A DNA stretch of 33,288 nucleotides, from the NCBI GenBank assembly GCA_027310725.1, contig DAIDAG010000017.1, forward strand, positions 1 through 33,288, written 5' to 3'. This document shows, piece after piece, positions 1 to 8,722 of the stretch (its first letter is position 1; every line of letters starts with the position of its first letter). This stretch comes from Sideroxydans sp. (lineage in GTDB: Bacteria; Pseudomonadota; Gammaproteobacteria; Burkholderiales; Gallionellaceae). The notes below the pieces were generated by a model, which did no database searches, had not been told where the DNA came from, and saw only the letters and a program-made list of their open reading frames with translations. Made by a program: the position numbers and the translations under genes.

Positions 1-137
1 ATTACATCTTCACGGTCTATGCTCTCAAGGTCGCCAAGCTGGACGTACCAGAGGATGCCAGTCCCGCGCTGATCGGTTTCATGCTGCATGCGAACAGGAT
101 AGGGCTCGCCAAACTGACGGCGACGTATTCTCGATAG
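1..137 (+). CDS. YbhB/YbcL family Raf kinase inhibitor-like (PEBP) protein, C-terminal fragment
   Basis: The left edge cuts this gene; only the last 44 codons are present, read in the frame beginning at base 3 and ending with TAG at 135-137. The visible protein begins YIFTVYAL, continues KLDVPEDAS and ends LTATYSR. The Y-x-F-T-V-Y-A-L strand, a short acidic loop, a helix and a final L-x-G/A-T-Y-x-R is the usual end of the bacterial phosphatidylethanolamine-binding-protein-like family. Members are small soluble proteins whose ligand and role are poorly known, so no specific function is claimed. An intrinsic terminator follows 25 bases after the stop, so this is the last gene of its unit. Confidence 0.8.
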   Translation, partial: YIFTVYALKVAKLDVPEDASPALIGFMLHANRIGLAKLTATYSR

Positions 138-162
138 CATTTCTTCTGCAATCGAAATCAGA

Positions 163-192
163 ACAGGGCATCTCCGGATGCCCTGTTTTTTT
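163..192 (+). terminator. Intrinsic terminator of the PEBP-like gene
   Basis: A perfect 10-bp stem (ACAGGGCATC / GATGCCCTGT) closes a TCCG tetraloop and runs directly into seven Ts at 186-192. It has the full form of a rho-independent terminator on the plus strand. Confidence 0.95.
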
Positions 193-431
193 GCCACGCA
201 TTTTCCGCAAACCGCTTCGCGCTCAACCTGGCTGACCGCGAACACTGTCCCGGATATTTTCCGCGTCAGCGGAGCCGGGTCAGGCATGAAGTCTGGTGCA
301 CGCGCTCACGATGCGCACTGTTATTGGGCAGGCAAATCCGATTGATGCTGATAAGTATCGCTTAACGCTGGCTGACATGGTGGCCCAAAGCTTGCTTTTA
401 TCAACATGTCCTCATTCAGGGTTAATGCATC
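193..431. other. Intergenic region upstream of the chemotaxis transducer
   Basis: No convincing gene is seen between the terminator and the transducer start. A small hairpin (TCCGC-GTCA-GCGGA, about 259-272) is present. GCTGATAA at 347-354 resembles the -10 of flagellar sigma-28 promoters, but no matching -35 stands at the right distance. The promoter of the next gene is expected here but was not located. Confidence 0.4.
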
Positions 432-2591
432 ATGTTGAAAAGCGAACACATGGAATTGTCTTCCTCCGAGAAACATTGGTTGCCCTGGTTCGGCAAGACC
501 GGGAAATTTGCGATGCGCTGGGCCACCCTGATCAACCGTCGGCGTTATCCGATCCTGGAGCAAACCTTCGAAGGGATCGCGGCCACGCGCATCCAGACAC
601 TGACAGGCTGGGCGAACCACCAATGGGTACTGCTGGAAGGCATGGCTGCCGAAGTGGTGCGCGAACTGCCGGTGCCGACCGCGGTGCTGATGAAGAACCT
701 GGTTGCAAGGTCAGCGGATTTTTCCGAGATCTTCGTCATCGATTGCGATGGCCGGGTGATTGCGTCCAGCTTTCCTGCGCGAGTCGGCGCGTCTTTCCAG
801 TTTCCCAACGTATTGCAGACCGCAAAAGCCCAGCGTTTCCTGCATGGACCTTATATCGACCAGGCTACCCAGTCCATCGGGCCTTCCAGTTCGAAATTCC
901 ACGATGCAGTGACGTTGATGTTCTATCTTCCGCTCCAGAGTGAAGGCAAAGTCGTCGGCTGCCTGTGCGGGCGGGTGCCAAACGATGTTCTGGGAGATAT
1001 GATCCAGCGCGAGGCCGGCCACATTTTTGTCGACTCCGGGGACAATTACCTGTTCATGGTGAAGTCGGTTTTCGACCCCGCTATCCGGCCGGGAACCGCA
1101 CTTTCGCGTTCGCGATTCGAGGATGATACGTTCAGCCTCGGAGAAAACCTCAAGCAGGGCGTGCATACCGATTTTGGCGTCGTCAAGATCAGGAATCACA
1201 CCGAGTTCGAACTGGTCTTCAACGACCCCGCAACTGGGAAATTGCACCCCGGAGTCCGGGAAACCATCGCGCGCGGATCAAACCTGTTCGTCGAGTACCC
1301 CGGCTATTCGGACTACCGGCACATTCCGGTCATCGGCAAAGGCGTCACTTTCCAGATGCCCGGCTCCCCCGATACCTGGGGCATGATGTGCGAAGCGGAT
1401 CTTGAAGAGGCGAATCGCTTCCGTTCCGTCAATTTCCTCATGATGAGCACCAACCTTGCGCTGGTATTCACAACCTGGCTGCTCACGTTCATGGCGGGCC
1501 GGATGCTGGAACTTGATATGGTGTGGACAGCGCTGCTCAACCTTTCCTTGCTGGGGATTGGCGTCCTGTTGTTTTACCACTTTGGCCTGAAGCCGATGAC
1601 GGAACGATTGCGCCTCATGGCACGCATGATCCGTATCCTGGCCGAAGGCGGCGGGAACCTCTCGCAACGCCTGGAGCGCAATCAGACAACGATCGATGAA
1701 CCGGCGATCATGTCGCAGTGGATCAACAGTTTTATCGATACGCTCGATGGCACCGTCAGTCGCGTCATTCATGCCACCGGAGAGATGGACCAGAACCACG
1801 AAAACATGATGAGTCGCAATCAGGAAGCAACCGTGGCCGCTCATCAGGTTCTCGCTGCGGTACAGGAGATCCTGATGTCGTTGCAGCGGCAAATGGGAGA
1901 TATCGATACGGCGATGCAAACCACGGCTGAGATACGTGCTGCCATGCAACTTGCCGTTGACAATGCCCGGCAGCAATTCAGCCTGGTGCAGCAGCGGACA
2001 CAGGGCATACGCACCTCTATCGAGCAATCTTCGCAAACCATCAAGCGCCTCAGCAGCAGCACCGAGGAGATCGGGAAGATCGTCATGGTGATCGACGCCA
2101 TCGCTGATCAGACCAACCTGCTCGCGCTGAATGCGGCGATCGAAGCAGCCCGTGCCGGGGAAGCGGGGCGCGGGTTTTCCGTCGTCGCCGACGAGGTGCG
2201 CAAACTGGCTGAACGGACCACCGCCGCGACCAAGGAGATCGGGCACATGATAGGTACCGTGCAAAGCCAGGCTCGTGACGCCGTCCACATCATGGAAAAT
2301 GGTTCCATCGGGATGGAAGAGGGATTGCGCCTGGCGGAAGCGGCTGCTTCCGATAACACCGGCATGACTGAAATTGTGGAACGCATGTTCAATCTGATCC
2401 AGAGTATTGCCGACAGCTCCCATCGTTATGGCAACGATGTGCAGGGTGTCGCCAAGGTTACGGAGTCGATGCGCGGCGCGCTGGACCAGCTGAATTTCAG
2501 TGTTGCCAGGGCAAGACAGACTTCTTTGAGGCTTCAGCATCTTTCGAGTCAGTTCCAGGTAACGCAGTTGCAAGTGCGTCCCGGCGTTTGA
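432..2591 (+). CDS. Methyl-accepting chemotaxis protein with N-terminal non-periplasmic sensor
   Basis: 719 aa. The C-terminal half is a chemotaxis signalling domain: the conserved hairpin tip [20 protein letters not shown] lies near residues 555-575, followed by [18 protein letters not shown], the CheA/CheW contact region. Hydrophobic segments sit at about 333-354 and 364-386, separated by a short linker, then a HAMP-like stretch. There is no hydrophobic segment at the N-terminus, so the roughly 330-residue sensor region is inferred to be cytoplasmic and the protein anchored by a membrane hairpin. That region has Cache/PAS-like character ([14 protein letters not shown]) but I cannot name its family. 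No CheR-tethering pentapeptide is present at the C-terminus. The ATG at 432 lacks a strong ribosome site; ATG 450 is an alternative. The stop overlaps the TTG start of the downstream GGDEF-EAL gene. Confidence 0.9.
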   Translation: MLKSEHMELSSSEKHWLPWFGKTGKFAMRWATLINRRRYPILEQTFEGIAATRIQTLTGWANHQWVLLEGMAAEVVRELPVPTAVLMKNLVARSADFSEIFVIDCDGRVIASSFPARVGASFQFPNVLQTAKAQRFLHGPYIDQATQSIGPSSSKFHDAVTLMFYLPLQSEGKVVGCLCGRVPNDVLGDMIQREAGHIFVDSGDNYLFMVKSVFDPAIRPGTALSRSRFEDDTFSLGENLKQGVHTDFGVVKIRNHTEFELVFNDPATGKLHPGVRETIARGSNLFVEYPGYSDYRHIPVIGKGVTFQMPGSPDTWGMMCEADLEEANRFRSVNFLMMSTNLALVFTTWLLTFMAGRMLELDMVWTALLNLSLLGIGVLLFYHFGLKPMTERLRLMARMIRILAEGGGNLSQRLERNQTTIDEPAIMSQWINSFIDTLDGTVSRVIHATGEMDQNHENMMSRNQEATVAAHQVLAAVQEILMSLQRQMGDIDTAMQTTAEIRAAMQLAVDNARQQFSLVQQRTQGIRTSIEQSSQTIKRLSSSTEEIGKIVMVIDAIADQTNLLALNAAIEAARAGEAGRGFSVVADEVRKLAERTTAATKEIGHMIGTVQSQARDAVHIMENGSIGMEEGLRLAEAAASDNTGMTEIVERMFNLIQSIADSSHRYGNDVQGVAKVTESMRGALDQLNFSVARARQTSLRLQHLSSQFQVTQLQVRPGV

Positions 2592-4771
2592 AGCCCGCTC
2601 TTTTGTCGATACGGGCCAAATCCGCCAGTGGATTGAATATTTTCGCCAAACCGCCGGCAAATATGTATATCAATCCCAGCCTGCAGGCCAAGCTCGAAAA
2701 CAGCGAGCGCATGCTCAAGGCCCTTCTTAACAATCTGGACGGCATGGTGTATTGCTGCCTCTACGATGACTTGTGGACGATGGTGTTTGTCGGGGATGGC
2801 TGCAAGCAGCTGACCGGATACAACGCTCAGTCACTGGTTTCGAATCGGGACATCTGTTTCGAGGCGATCACCTTTCCTGAAGACCGGGATCGAGTACGCA
2901 AAGTGATAGAGGATGCCATTTCTTCAGGTCGGCATTTCTCCGTCGAATATCGCATCATTCACATTGACGGCGGAATCAAATGGGTGCTGGAACGCGGATG
3001 CCCGCTTTATAACGATTCGGGTGAGGTCGAGGCGATCGAAGGCTTCATGCAGGACATCACGCAACGCCGGGAAAGCGAAATGGCGGCGCGGGAAGCCGAG
3101 GAACGCTATCGCTCCATCTTTGAAAATGCGCTTGAGGGTATTTACCAGACGTCGCCGGACGGGCACTACCTCAATTTCAATCCCGCCCTGGCCAAGATCT
3201 ACGGTTACGACTCGGCTGTCGACCTGGTTCTCGGCATCACCGATATCAGGAAGCAGTTGTACGTGGACCCCTTCAAGCGCGACGAATTTATCAGGCTGAT
3301 GACGGCCCACGGTCAAGTCAAGAATTTTGAGGCTCTGGTCCACCGCAAGAACGGCGAGATCATCTGGATCTCCGAGAATGCGCGTGAGGTAAGGGATCAG
3401 GATGGCAAGCTGTTGTTCTACGAGGGCACGGTCGAGGACATCACTGATCGCAAAAACTACGAACAACAGATCGAGTACCAGGCTACCCATGACGCACTGA
3501 CCGGACTGCCGAACCGCACCTTGCTCGCGGATCGTCTGCAGCAATATATCGGCATGGCAGAGCGCTATTCAAGCAAAGTAGCCGTCGCTTTCATCGATCT
3601 GGACCAATTCAAACTGATCAACGACAGCATGGGGCATCACGCCGGGGACGAATTGCTCAAGATCATGGCGACGCGCCTCTCCGGTTGTGTGCGCGACTCC
3701 GACACCGTGGTCCGTTTGGGTGGCGACGAGTTTGTGCTGTTGCTGACCGGCCTGCACAAGATCGAGGATGTTTCGGAGAGCATGCAGCGAGTTCTATCGT
3801 CGGTAGCCGACCCTTGTCAGATTGAGGGCCGGGAATTTGTCGTTTCCTGCAGCATAGGCATCAGCATCTATCCCGACGATGCGCGGGATACCACGACCCT
3901 GCTCAAATATGCCGATTCGGCCATGTACAAATCAAAGCAATCCGGCCGGAATACCTTCCAGTTCTATACAGACGAGCTCAATCGGCGGCTGATGGAACGC
4001 CTGGACATGGAATATCGTTTGCGCCTGGCGCTGGATAACGATGAATTTCTTCTGCATTACCAGCCCAAGCTGTCTTTTGCCAGCGGTGACATCTGCGGCG
4101 CCGAAGCGCTGATACGTTGGCAACCCCTCGGCGAAAGCATGATCTCTCCAGCGAGCTTCATACCGATTGCGGAAGAAACCGGGCTCATCGAAGACATCGG
4201 GCAATGGGTCTTGCGTGCGGCCTGCAACCGGGCCGTGGAGCTGAACGCGCGCTTGGGTCGTGAACTGCCGATCGCCGTTAACGTATCGCCGCGCCAATTC
4301 CGTCATGCCGGCCTGGTCGGTGTAGTGCGATCCATACTGAAAGACAGCGGCCTGAATCCCGCGTGCCTGGAGCTGGAGATCACCGAAAGCAGTCTGGTGC
4401 ATGACACGGGCAGCTTCATCAAAACACTGCATGAACTGAAGGCACTTGGCGTGAAACTGGCGATCGATGACTTCGGTACCGGCTACTCCAGCATGGCCTA
4501 TCTGAAAGACTTTCCGGTGGACCGGCTCAAGATCGACCAGGTATTCGTGAGCCGCCTGGAAGCGGAGCCCAGCAACATCGCCATCCTCAAGGCGATTGTC
4601 GCGCTCGGGCATAGCCTGGGCATGAAGGTCATCGCCGAAGGTGTTGAAACGGCTTACCAGCAGGCATTCCTGCATGGCATCGGGTGCGACGAGCTGCAGG
4701 GCTATTTTTTCAGCAAACCCCTTTCAACAGAAGCGTTCGATACATTCCTGATCGTCGGACCATCCCGATGA
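2588..4771 (+). CDS. PAS-PAS-GGDEF-EAL cyclic-di-GMP turnover protein
   Basis: 727 aa if the TTG at 2588, overlapping the transducer stop, is used; ATG 2663 (25 codons later) is an alternative, and neither has a clear ribosome site. Two PAS domains (about 35-160 and 170-290; the second begins [15 protein letters not shown]) are followed by a diguanylate cyclase domain with intact GGDEF (about 378-382) and an RDSD product-inhibition I-site exactly five residues before it. An EAL phosphodiesterase domain follows, with EALIRW (about 505), DDFGTGYSS (about 627) and IAEGVET. Both active-site signatures are intact, so both making and degrading c-di-GMP is possible; which dominates cannot be told. 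No membrane segment is seen. The overlap with the chemotaxis gene suggests translational coupling and a shared input. It ends directly against the convergent gene at 4772. Confidence 0.92.
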   Translation: MKPALLSIRAKSASGLNIFAKPPANMYINPSLQAKLENSERMLKALLNNLDGMVYCCLYDDLWTMVFVGDGCKQLTGYNAQSLVSNRDICFEAITFPEDRDRVRKVIEDAISSGRHFSVEYRIIHIDGGIKWVLERGCPLYNDSGEVEAIEGFMQDITQRRESEMAAREAEERYRSIFENALEGIYQTSPDGHYLNFNPALAKIYGYDSAVDLVLGITDIRKQLYVDPFKRDEFIRLMTAHGQVKNFEALVHRKNGEIIWISENAREVRDQDGKLLFYEGTVEDITDRKNYEQQIEYQATHDALTGLPNRTLLADRLQQYIGMAERYSSKVAVAFIDLDQFKLINDSMGHHAGDELLKIMATRLSGCVRDSDTVVRLGGDEFVLLLTGLHKIEDVSESMQRVLSSVADPCQIEGREFVVSCSIGISIYPDDARDTTTLLKYADSAMYKSKQSGRNTFQFYTDELNRRLMERLDMEYRLRLALDNDEFLLHYQPKLSFASGDICGAEALIRWQPLGESMISPASFIPIAEETGLIEDIGQWVLRAACNRAVELNARLGRELPIAVNVSPRQFRHAGLVGVVRSILKDSGLNPACLELEITESSLVHDTGSFIKTLHELKALGVKLAIDDFGTGYSSMAYLKDFPVDRLKIDQVFVSRLEAEPSNIAILKAIVALGHSLGMKVIAEGVETAYQQAFLHGIGCDELQGYFFSKPLSTEAFDTFLIVGPSR

Positions 4772-5047
4772 CTAGCGCAATGTCTTCACATACTTTGCTT
4801 CCGGTTCAGCCGATGCGGGTTCTGCTTGCCGTTCAATGCGCGGCAGGAGTGGATGTACTTCTTCGATGCGGGCAGCCAGTATGTCCATTTCATTTGAATG
4901 CGCATTACGCGCCAGCCTGATGACCTCGCCGGCATAAACCGCATTCGAACAAAACCATTCAACATCGACGATGCGATTGATTTCGCGCCGTAGCAGGACG
5001 TGCAACCGCCCAGCTAGTGAAAATACAATTTCCATATTTCCGTGCAT
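4772..5047 (-). CDS. Conserved-looking 91-aa protein of unknown function, last gene of the nitrogen island
   Basis: The ATG at 5047 is preceded by GCGAGGAAAGC, a good ribosome site; ATG 5035 is an in-frame alternative. The protein is soluble and probably helical, with LHVLLRREINRIVDVEWF and EVIRLARN followed by EMDILAARIEEVHPLLPRIE, and a charged tail. I recognise no family and see no catalytic motif. It lies 115 bases downstream of the second P-II gene on the same strand, with no convincing terminator between, so it is probably cotranscribed from the same sigma-54 promoter. A role in nitrogen signalling is suggested by position only. Its stop codon abuts the stop of the convergent GGDEF-EAL gene with no base between them. 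Confidence 0.7.
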   Translation of the reverse strand: MHGNMEIVFSLAGRLHVLLRREINRIVDVEWFCSNAVYAGEVIRLARNAHSNEMDILAARIEEVHPLLPRIERQAEPASAEPEAKYVKTLR

Positions 5048-5111
5048 TGCTTTCCTCGCTATTTATTTCTGAATTTTCTCGCTACAGATTTTTAAATCGG
5101 ACGAGTTGCTT

Positions 5112-5147
5112 CCGGTTCGGACACAGCCTGACCGTGTAACCGACCGG
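5112..5147 (-). other. Imperfect hairpin between the second P-II gene and the 91-aa gene
   Basis: On the minus strand CCGGT/ACCGG, CGG/CCG and ACAC/GTGT pair across a 9-base loop, giving about 12 base pairs with small bulges. No T-run follows directly, so it is not a classic terminator; it may set the relative expression of the two genes. Confidence 0.45.
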
Positions 5148-5162
5148 CTTTGTGATCTTGCT

Positions 5163-5501
5163 TTACAAGGCTTCCGGACCGGTCTCTCCGGTACGGATGC
5201 GGACAACTTGTTCGAGCTGGGGGACGAATATCTTCCCGTCACCGAGCTTGCCCGTCCTGGCCGCCTTCCTGATGGCTTCTGTCACGCTTTCCTGCTGGTC
5301 ATCGTGCACTGCCACCTCGAGCTTGATCTTGGGCACGAAGTCCAGAATATATTCCGCGCCCCGGTGCAGCTCGGTATGCCCCTTTTGCCGGCCATGTCCC
5401 TTGATCTCGGTGACGGTGATACCTTGCACGTCGACAATGGACAAAGCATCGCGTACTGCGTCGAGTTTGTATGGCTTGATGATAGCGGTGACGATCTTCA
5501 T
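5163..5501 (-). CDS. glnK: P-II nitrogen regulatory protein, second copy
   Basis: 112 aa, the usual P-II length. It has the N-terminal [10 protein letters not shown] strand, the T-loop [15 protein letters not shown], the ATP-binding TGKLGDGKIF and the C-terminal RIRTGE signature. Tyr51, the uridylylation site, is present in the AEY triplet. The neighbouring T-loop residue 46, Tyr in the other copy here and in E. coli GlnB/GlnK, is His. P-II trimers sense ATP/ADP and 2-oxoglutarate and control AmtB, GlnE and NtrB. This copy is separated from amtB by a terminator and has its own sigma-54 promoter (5559-5574), so it can be expressed apart from the glnK-amtB unit. The ribosome site is weak (TTGGA). 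Whether it is a GlnB- or GlnK-type protein cannot be settled from the sequence alone. Confidence 0.95.
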   Translation of the reverse strand: MKIVTAIIKPYKLDAVRDALSIVDVQGITVTEIKGHGRQKGHTELHRGAEYILDFVPKIKLEVAVHDDQQESVTEAIRKAARTGKLGDGKIFVPQLEQVVRIRTGETGPEAL

Positions 5502-5558
5502 ACTATTTCCAATGCTGGTTCAAATGAAATGAAGGTGCTTCTGCCTCAGCAATTATTT

Positions 5559-5574
5559 AGCAGATACTGTGCCA
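5559..5574 (-). promoter_or_regulatory. Sigma-54 (-24/-12) promoter of the second P-II gene
   Basis: The minus strand reads TGGCACAGTATCTGCT, matching TGGCAC-N5-TTGC with a single change at the first T of the -12 element and exact GG-to-GC spacing. The predicted start, about 12 bases below the GC, lies near 5548 and gives a 5' leader of about 46 bases. An NtrC-like palindrome lies about 100 bp upstream. Confidence 0.8.
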
Positions 5575-5668
5575 GCGCATGAAGTGCTGCCGATACTGGA
5601 TCGGATGGATGTTTCGCAATGGATTCGGGCTGATCCCGCACCGGCTTCATGCGCGATCGCCATTGCGC

Positions 5669-5685
5669 TGCACTCAGGCAGTGCG
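5669..5685. promoter_or_regulatory. NtrC-like enhancer site for the second P-II promoter
   Basis: TGCACT-CAGGC-AGTGCG is a 6-5-6 palindrome close to the NtrC consensus TGCACC-N5-GGTGCA. It is centred roughly 130 bp upstream of the predicted transcription start, a normal position for an NtrC enhancer. Confidence 0.6.
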
Positions 5686-5758
5686 CGAGATTTATGCCCG
5701 GCCAGGTCCATCTCCGAGCATGCGCCTCTGGAAGTACATATCCGGGATGCGCGAGGAC

Positions 5759-5788
5759 AAAAAAAAGGGCATCCGAAGATGCCCTTTT
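5759..5788 (-). terminator. Intrinsic terminator of amtB
   Basis: On the minus strand an 11-bp stem (AAAAGGGCATC / GATGCCCTTTT) closes a TTCG tetraloop and continues into a T-run (A-run 5759-5766 on the plus strand). It lies 21 bases after the amtB stop. The 307-base gap 5502-5808 holds this terminator plus the sigma-54 promoter and NtrC-like site of the next P-II gene, and no gene. Confidence 0.95.
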
Positions 5789-5808
5789 CGTTCTACTGCC
5801 AGGAAAGC

Positions 5809-7317
5809 TTAGAGGTTGTAGGAATTCTCGCCGTGATCGGCCAGATCCAGACCTTCTTCCTGAGCCTCCTCGCTCGCGCGGATACCGATCGTGTGCTTCA
5901 GGATCAGCAGGATCACGAAGGCAACGAAAGCGGACCAAGCCAGAGAGGTACCGACGGCCCACAGTTGCGAAACAAACTGTGCCGAAGCATCGAAATCACC
6001 GACCTTGTTGGCTACATAGTCCCAAACGCCAGTACCGCCAAGCGCCGGATTGACGAATATGCCGGTGCCGAGGGCGCCGATGATGCCGCCGACGCAGTGC
6101 ACGCCGAATGCATCCAGCGCATCGTCATACTTCAATTTCGCCTTGAGTACCGTTACTGCGAAGAAGCAGATTACCGCTGCTGCCACACAGATGATCATCG
6201 CACCGCCCACGCCGACATAGCCGGCGGCAGGTGTGATCGCTACCAGACCGGCAACGATACCGGAACAGATGCCCAGCAAGCTTGGTTTGCCCTTGACGAT
6301 CCATTCAACGGCCGTCCAGGTAACACCCGCAACTGCGGTTCCGAACAGCGTATTGAAGAATGCCAGGCCAGCTGCGCCGGTGGCTTCCAATGCGGAACCC
6401 GCATTGAAACCGAACCAGCCCATCCACAGCAGACCGGTACCGATTGCGGTCATCATCAGGCTGTGAGGTGCCATTGGAACCTTGCCATAACCTTTGCGTG
6501 GTCCGAGCATCAGAGCCGCGATCAGCGCAGCGATACCGGCGTTGATGTGCACCACAGTACCGCCAGCGAAGTCGATCGCACCCTTCTGGAACAGGAAGCC
6601 GGCATGGCTATTGGCGATGTCGCCAGCCTTGGCGCTGGTGTATGCATCAGGACCATCCCAGTACCACACCATGTGAGCGATCGGCAGGTAGGAGAAGGTG
6701 AACCACAGCACGCTGAATATCATCATGGCCGAGAACTTGAAACGTTCTGCAAAACCGCCGCAGATCAGTGCGACCGTTATTGCCGCGAAGGTCAGCTGGA
6801 ACATCGCGTAGACGAAGTCCGGAATGTACTGGCCTTTGCTGAACGTAGCTGCCACAGCCGTGGTCGGATCGTCGCCGGACATGAAGAACTTGTCGAGCGA
6901 ACCGATGAACGGCGCCAGCGAGCTGCCTTCATGGCCGGCAGTAAATGCACCGCTGTAACCGTAGACCACCCAAAGCACCGAGATCACGCAGAAGATCGCA
7001 AAACTTTGCATGACGGTGGACAGTGCATTCTTCCTGCGTACCATACCGGAGTAGAACAGTGCGAGTCCGGGTACGGTCATCAGGAGCACGAACGCGGTGG
7101 AGGTCATCATCCAGGCGACGTCGCCCTTGTTGCAGTCAAAACCCTTGTCGCCGCACTTGGGAGTGGGAGCAGCCGCATCGGCTGCAGGTGCTGCGGCCGG
7201 GGCTGCTGCAGTAGCCGTTGCCGCAGCGGATGCCGGGGCAGCCTCGTCAGCAAAGGCCGCGCCTGTCAGGCCGCACAACATGGCCAGCAGGGCGAAAAGC
7301 GCAAATAATTTTTTCAT
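5809..7317 (-). CDS. amtB: Ammonium transporter AmtB
   Basis: 502 aa. An N-terminal signal peptide (to about AFA-DEA, residue 23) is followed by an Ala/Pro-rich stretch (about 25-52) before the 11-helix Amt core. The twin histidines of the pore are His257 (GGTVVHINAG) and His407 (GVHCVGGI); the substrate-site Asp is Asp249. The cytoplasmic tail ends GLDLADHGENSYNL, the P-II-responsive element of the family. Inner-membrane trimers conduct ammonium and are blocked by deuridylylated GlnK. The ATG at 7317 has a TAAGGAG ribosome site that overlaps the stop of the upstream P-II gene (11 bases between the genes), so the two are cotranscribed. The long Ala-rich insert after the signal peptide is the only unusual feature. 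Confidence 0.98.
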   Translation of the reverse strand: MKKLFALFALLAMLCGLTGAAFADEAAPASAAATATAAAPAAAPAADAAAPTPKCGDKGFDCNKGDVAWMMTSTAFVLLMTVPGLALFYSGMVRRKNALSTVMQSFAIFCVISVLWVVYGYSGAFTAGHEGSSLAPFIGSLDKFFMSGDDPTTAVAATFSKGQYIPDFVYAMFQLTFAAITVALICGGFAERFKFSAMMIFSVLWFTFSYLPIAHMVWYWDGPDAYTSAKAGDIANSHAGFLFQKGAIDFAGGTVVHINAGIAALIAALMLGPRKGYGKVPMAPHSLMMTAIGTGLLWMGWFGFNAGSALEATGAAGLAFFNTLFGTAVAGVTWTAVEWIVKGKPSLLGICSGIVAGLVAITPAAGYVGVGGAMIICVAAAVICFFAVTVLKAKLKYDDALDAFGVHCVGGIIGALGTGIFVNPALGGTGVWDYVANKVGDFDASAQFVSQLWAVGTSLAWSAFVAFVILLILKHTIGIRASEEAQEEGLDLADHGENSYNL

Positions 7318-7328
7318 CTCATCGCTCC

Positions 7329-7724
<396 letters not shown>

Positions 7725-7732
7725 TTACTTAA

Positions 7733-8491
7733 TTAGAACGTGCGGCTAAGGGCTGCAACTATAGCGGTCTTGCCCAGCTTGATGCCTTGTGCGCTGGTAT
7801 AGCCTGCGTCTTTTGCGTCCGTACCGCTCACAGTGAGGCTGGCGCTGTAGCCTGTTCCCAGGTCCTTGCTAGCAAATACTTTGTAATCGGAATATGTATA
7901 AACGTCGTTTCCGGTTCCGTGAACGTTTTGCTTGCCATAGTGCGCGCCGATTGCATAGCCGGTGTCGCCAATAGGATAGTTGGCGGTCAGATCAGCATAG
8001 GTGGAACCCGATGAAGCAACGAAGCCGAACAGGTCGCCCAGGCTATATGACAGTTTTGCGGTCAAAATGGAGTAGGTCACTGCACCGTATACTTCGTTGG
8101 TGTCGGCCTTGGGTGCCAAGCTTGTATTAAAAGAACCCGAGTAGTTATAACGCAGGTAGCCGACGTCATAGGACACAGGACCACCCGTTCCCCTGTAACC
8201 ACCGTATGTGTCCAGTTCCAGCCCGGACCGTGGCGTTCCGGCGTCTCCCAGCCAGCTGATGCTTGAACCCCATGTGCCAATATACAAACCGCTGGCGCCT
8301 GCGTAGTCGAAGCCGCCTTGAATAGCCGGGTTGGCACCGGATTGCGAGATGCCACGATACAGGTAGTTATTGGTCAGGCTTACATTGGTAGAAAATGGAG
8401 AAGCCGGTGCGGCTGGAGCGGCATCATCAGCCATTGCGCTCACAGAGAAAGCAGAGACCAAGGCAGCAACTAGCAGTTTATTCTTAAGCAT
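7733..8491 (-). CDS. TorF family putative porin (TIGR02001-type outer-membrane protein)
   Basis: 252 aa from the ATG at 8491, which has an AAAGGAAAC ribosome site; an in-frame ATG at 8536 lies almost at the predicted transcription start and is rejected. The signal peptide is MLKNKLLVAALVSAFSVSAMA-DD. The mature protein starts with the family signature NVSLTNNYLYRGISQSG and alternates aromatic beta-strands to a terminal Phe (AALSRTF), the outer-membrane insertion signal. The family is often linked to glnK-amtB in betaproteobacteria. A role in passage of ammonium or another nitrogen source across the outer membrane is an inference from context. First gene of the sigma-54-controlled unit. Confidence 0.88.
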   Translation of the reverse strand: MLKNKLLVAALVSAFSVSAMADDAAPAAPASPFSTNVSLTNNYLYRGISQSGANPAIQGGFDYAGASGLYIGTWGSSISWLGDAGTPRSGLELDTYGGYRGTGGPVSYDVGYLRYNYSGSFNTSLAPKADTNEVYGAVTYSILTAKLSYSLGDLFGFVASSGSTYADLTANYPIGDTGYAIGAHYGKQNVHGTGNDVYTYSDYKVFASKDLGTGYSASLTVSGTDAKDAGYTSAQGIKLGKTAIVAALSRTF

Positions 8492-8547
8492 GGTGTTTCC
8501 TTTCGTTATTGAATTAAGTGGGATGAAAGTATCCACGCCTACCTCTC

Positions 8548-8563
8548 AGCAGAAACTGTGCCA
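8548..8563 (-). promoter_or_regulatory. Sigma-54 (-24/-12) promoter of the porin-glnK-amtB operon
   Basis: The minus strand reads TGGCACAGTTTCTGCT, preceded by T to give TTGGCAC, with exact -24/-12 spacing. It is almost identical to the promoter at 5559-5574 (one base different). The predicted start is near 8537, about 46 bases before the ATG at 8491, the same leader length as at the other promoter. Two NtrC-like palindromes lie upstream. Confidence 0.85.
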
Positions 8564-8639
8564 ACCATGGAATGCCGCGCCGATACTCGGTTTGTGACAG
8601 GATTGTAATTATTTTGGAAAGTATGGCGCACCAAGTCCA

Positions 8640-8656
8640 TGCACGAAAACAGTGCG
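8640..8656. promoter_or_regulatory. NtrC-like site 1 upstream of porin-glnK-amtB
   Basis: TGCACG-AAAAC-AGTGCG matches the TGCAC-N7-GTGC core of NtrC sites. It is centred about 110 bp upstream of the predicted sigma-54 start and lies 18 bp (centre to centre) from a second site. Confidence 0.6.
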
Positions 8657-8657
8657 G

Positions 8658-8674
8658 CGCACCCGGGCGGTGCG
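8658..8674. promoter_or_regulatory. NtrC-like site 2 upstream of porin-glnK-amtB
   Basis: CGCACC-CGGGC-GGTGCG is a perfect palindrome that fits TGCACC-N5-GGTGCA except for the outermost bases. Centred about 130 bp upstream of the sigma-54 start. It also ends only 10 bases before the putative extended -10 of the divergent ubiK gene. Confidence 0.7.
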
Positions 8675-8683
8675 TCAACTATT

Positions 8684-8692
8684 TGCTACACT
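8684..8692 (+). promoter_or_regulatory. Extended -10 promoter of ubiK-comM
   Basis: TGCTACACT is a TGn-extended -10. No good -35 is seen at 16-18 bp, where the NtrC-like site lies instead. The predicted start near 8699 gives a leader of about 24 bases before ubiK. Confidence 0.4.
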
Positions 8693-8722
8693 AGTGCCCT
8701 ATTCAATTCATGGTTAATCGTT

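Noticed and set aside
320..360. Sigma-28 promoter for the chemotaxis gene
   Set aside because: GCTGATAA fits the -10 but the sequence at the proper -35 distance (GCAGGCAA) does not resemble TAAAGTTT.
5355..5375. Apparent loss of the uridylylated tyrosine in the second P-II protein
   Set aside because: On counting residues the changed position is 46 (His); Tyr51, the modified residue, is present.
5569..7308. Long plus-strand open frame (579 codons) opposite amtB
   Set aside because: amtB on the minus strand has full family similarity, a ribosome site and a terminator; the plus frame has no recognisable motif and is a shadow of GC-rich codon usage.
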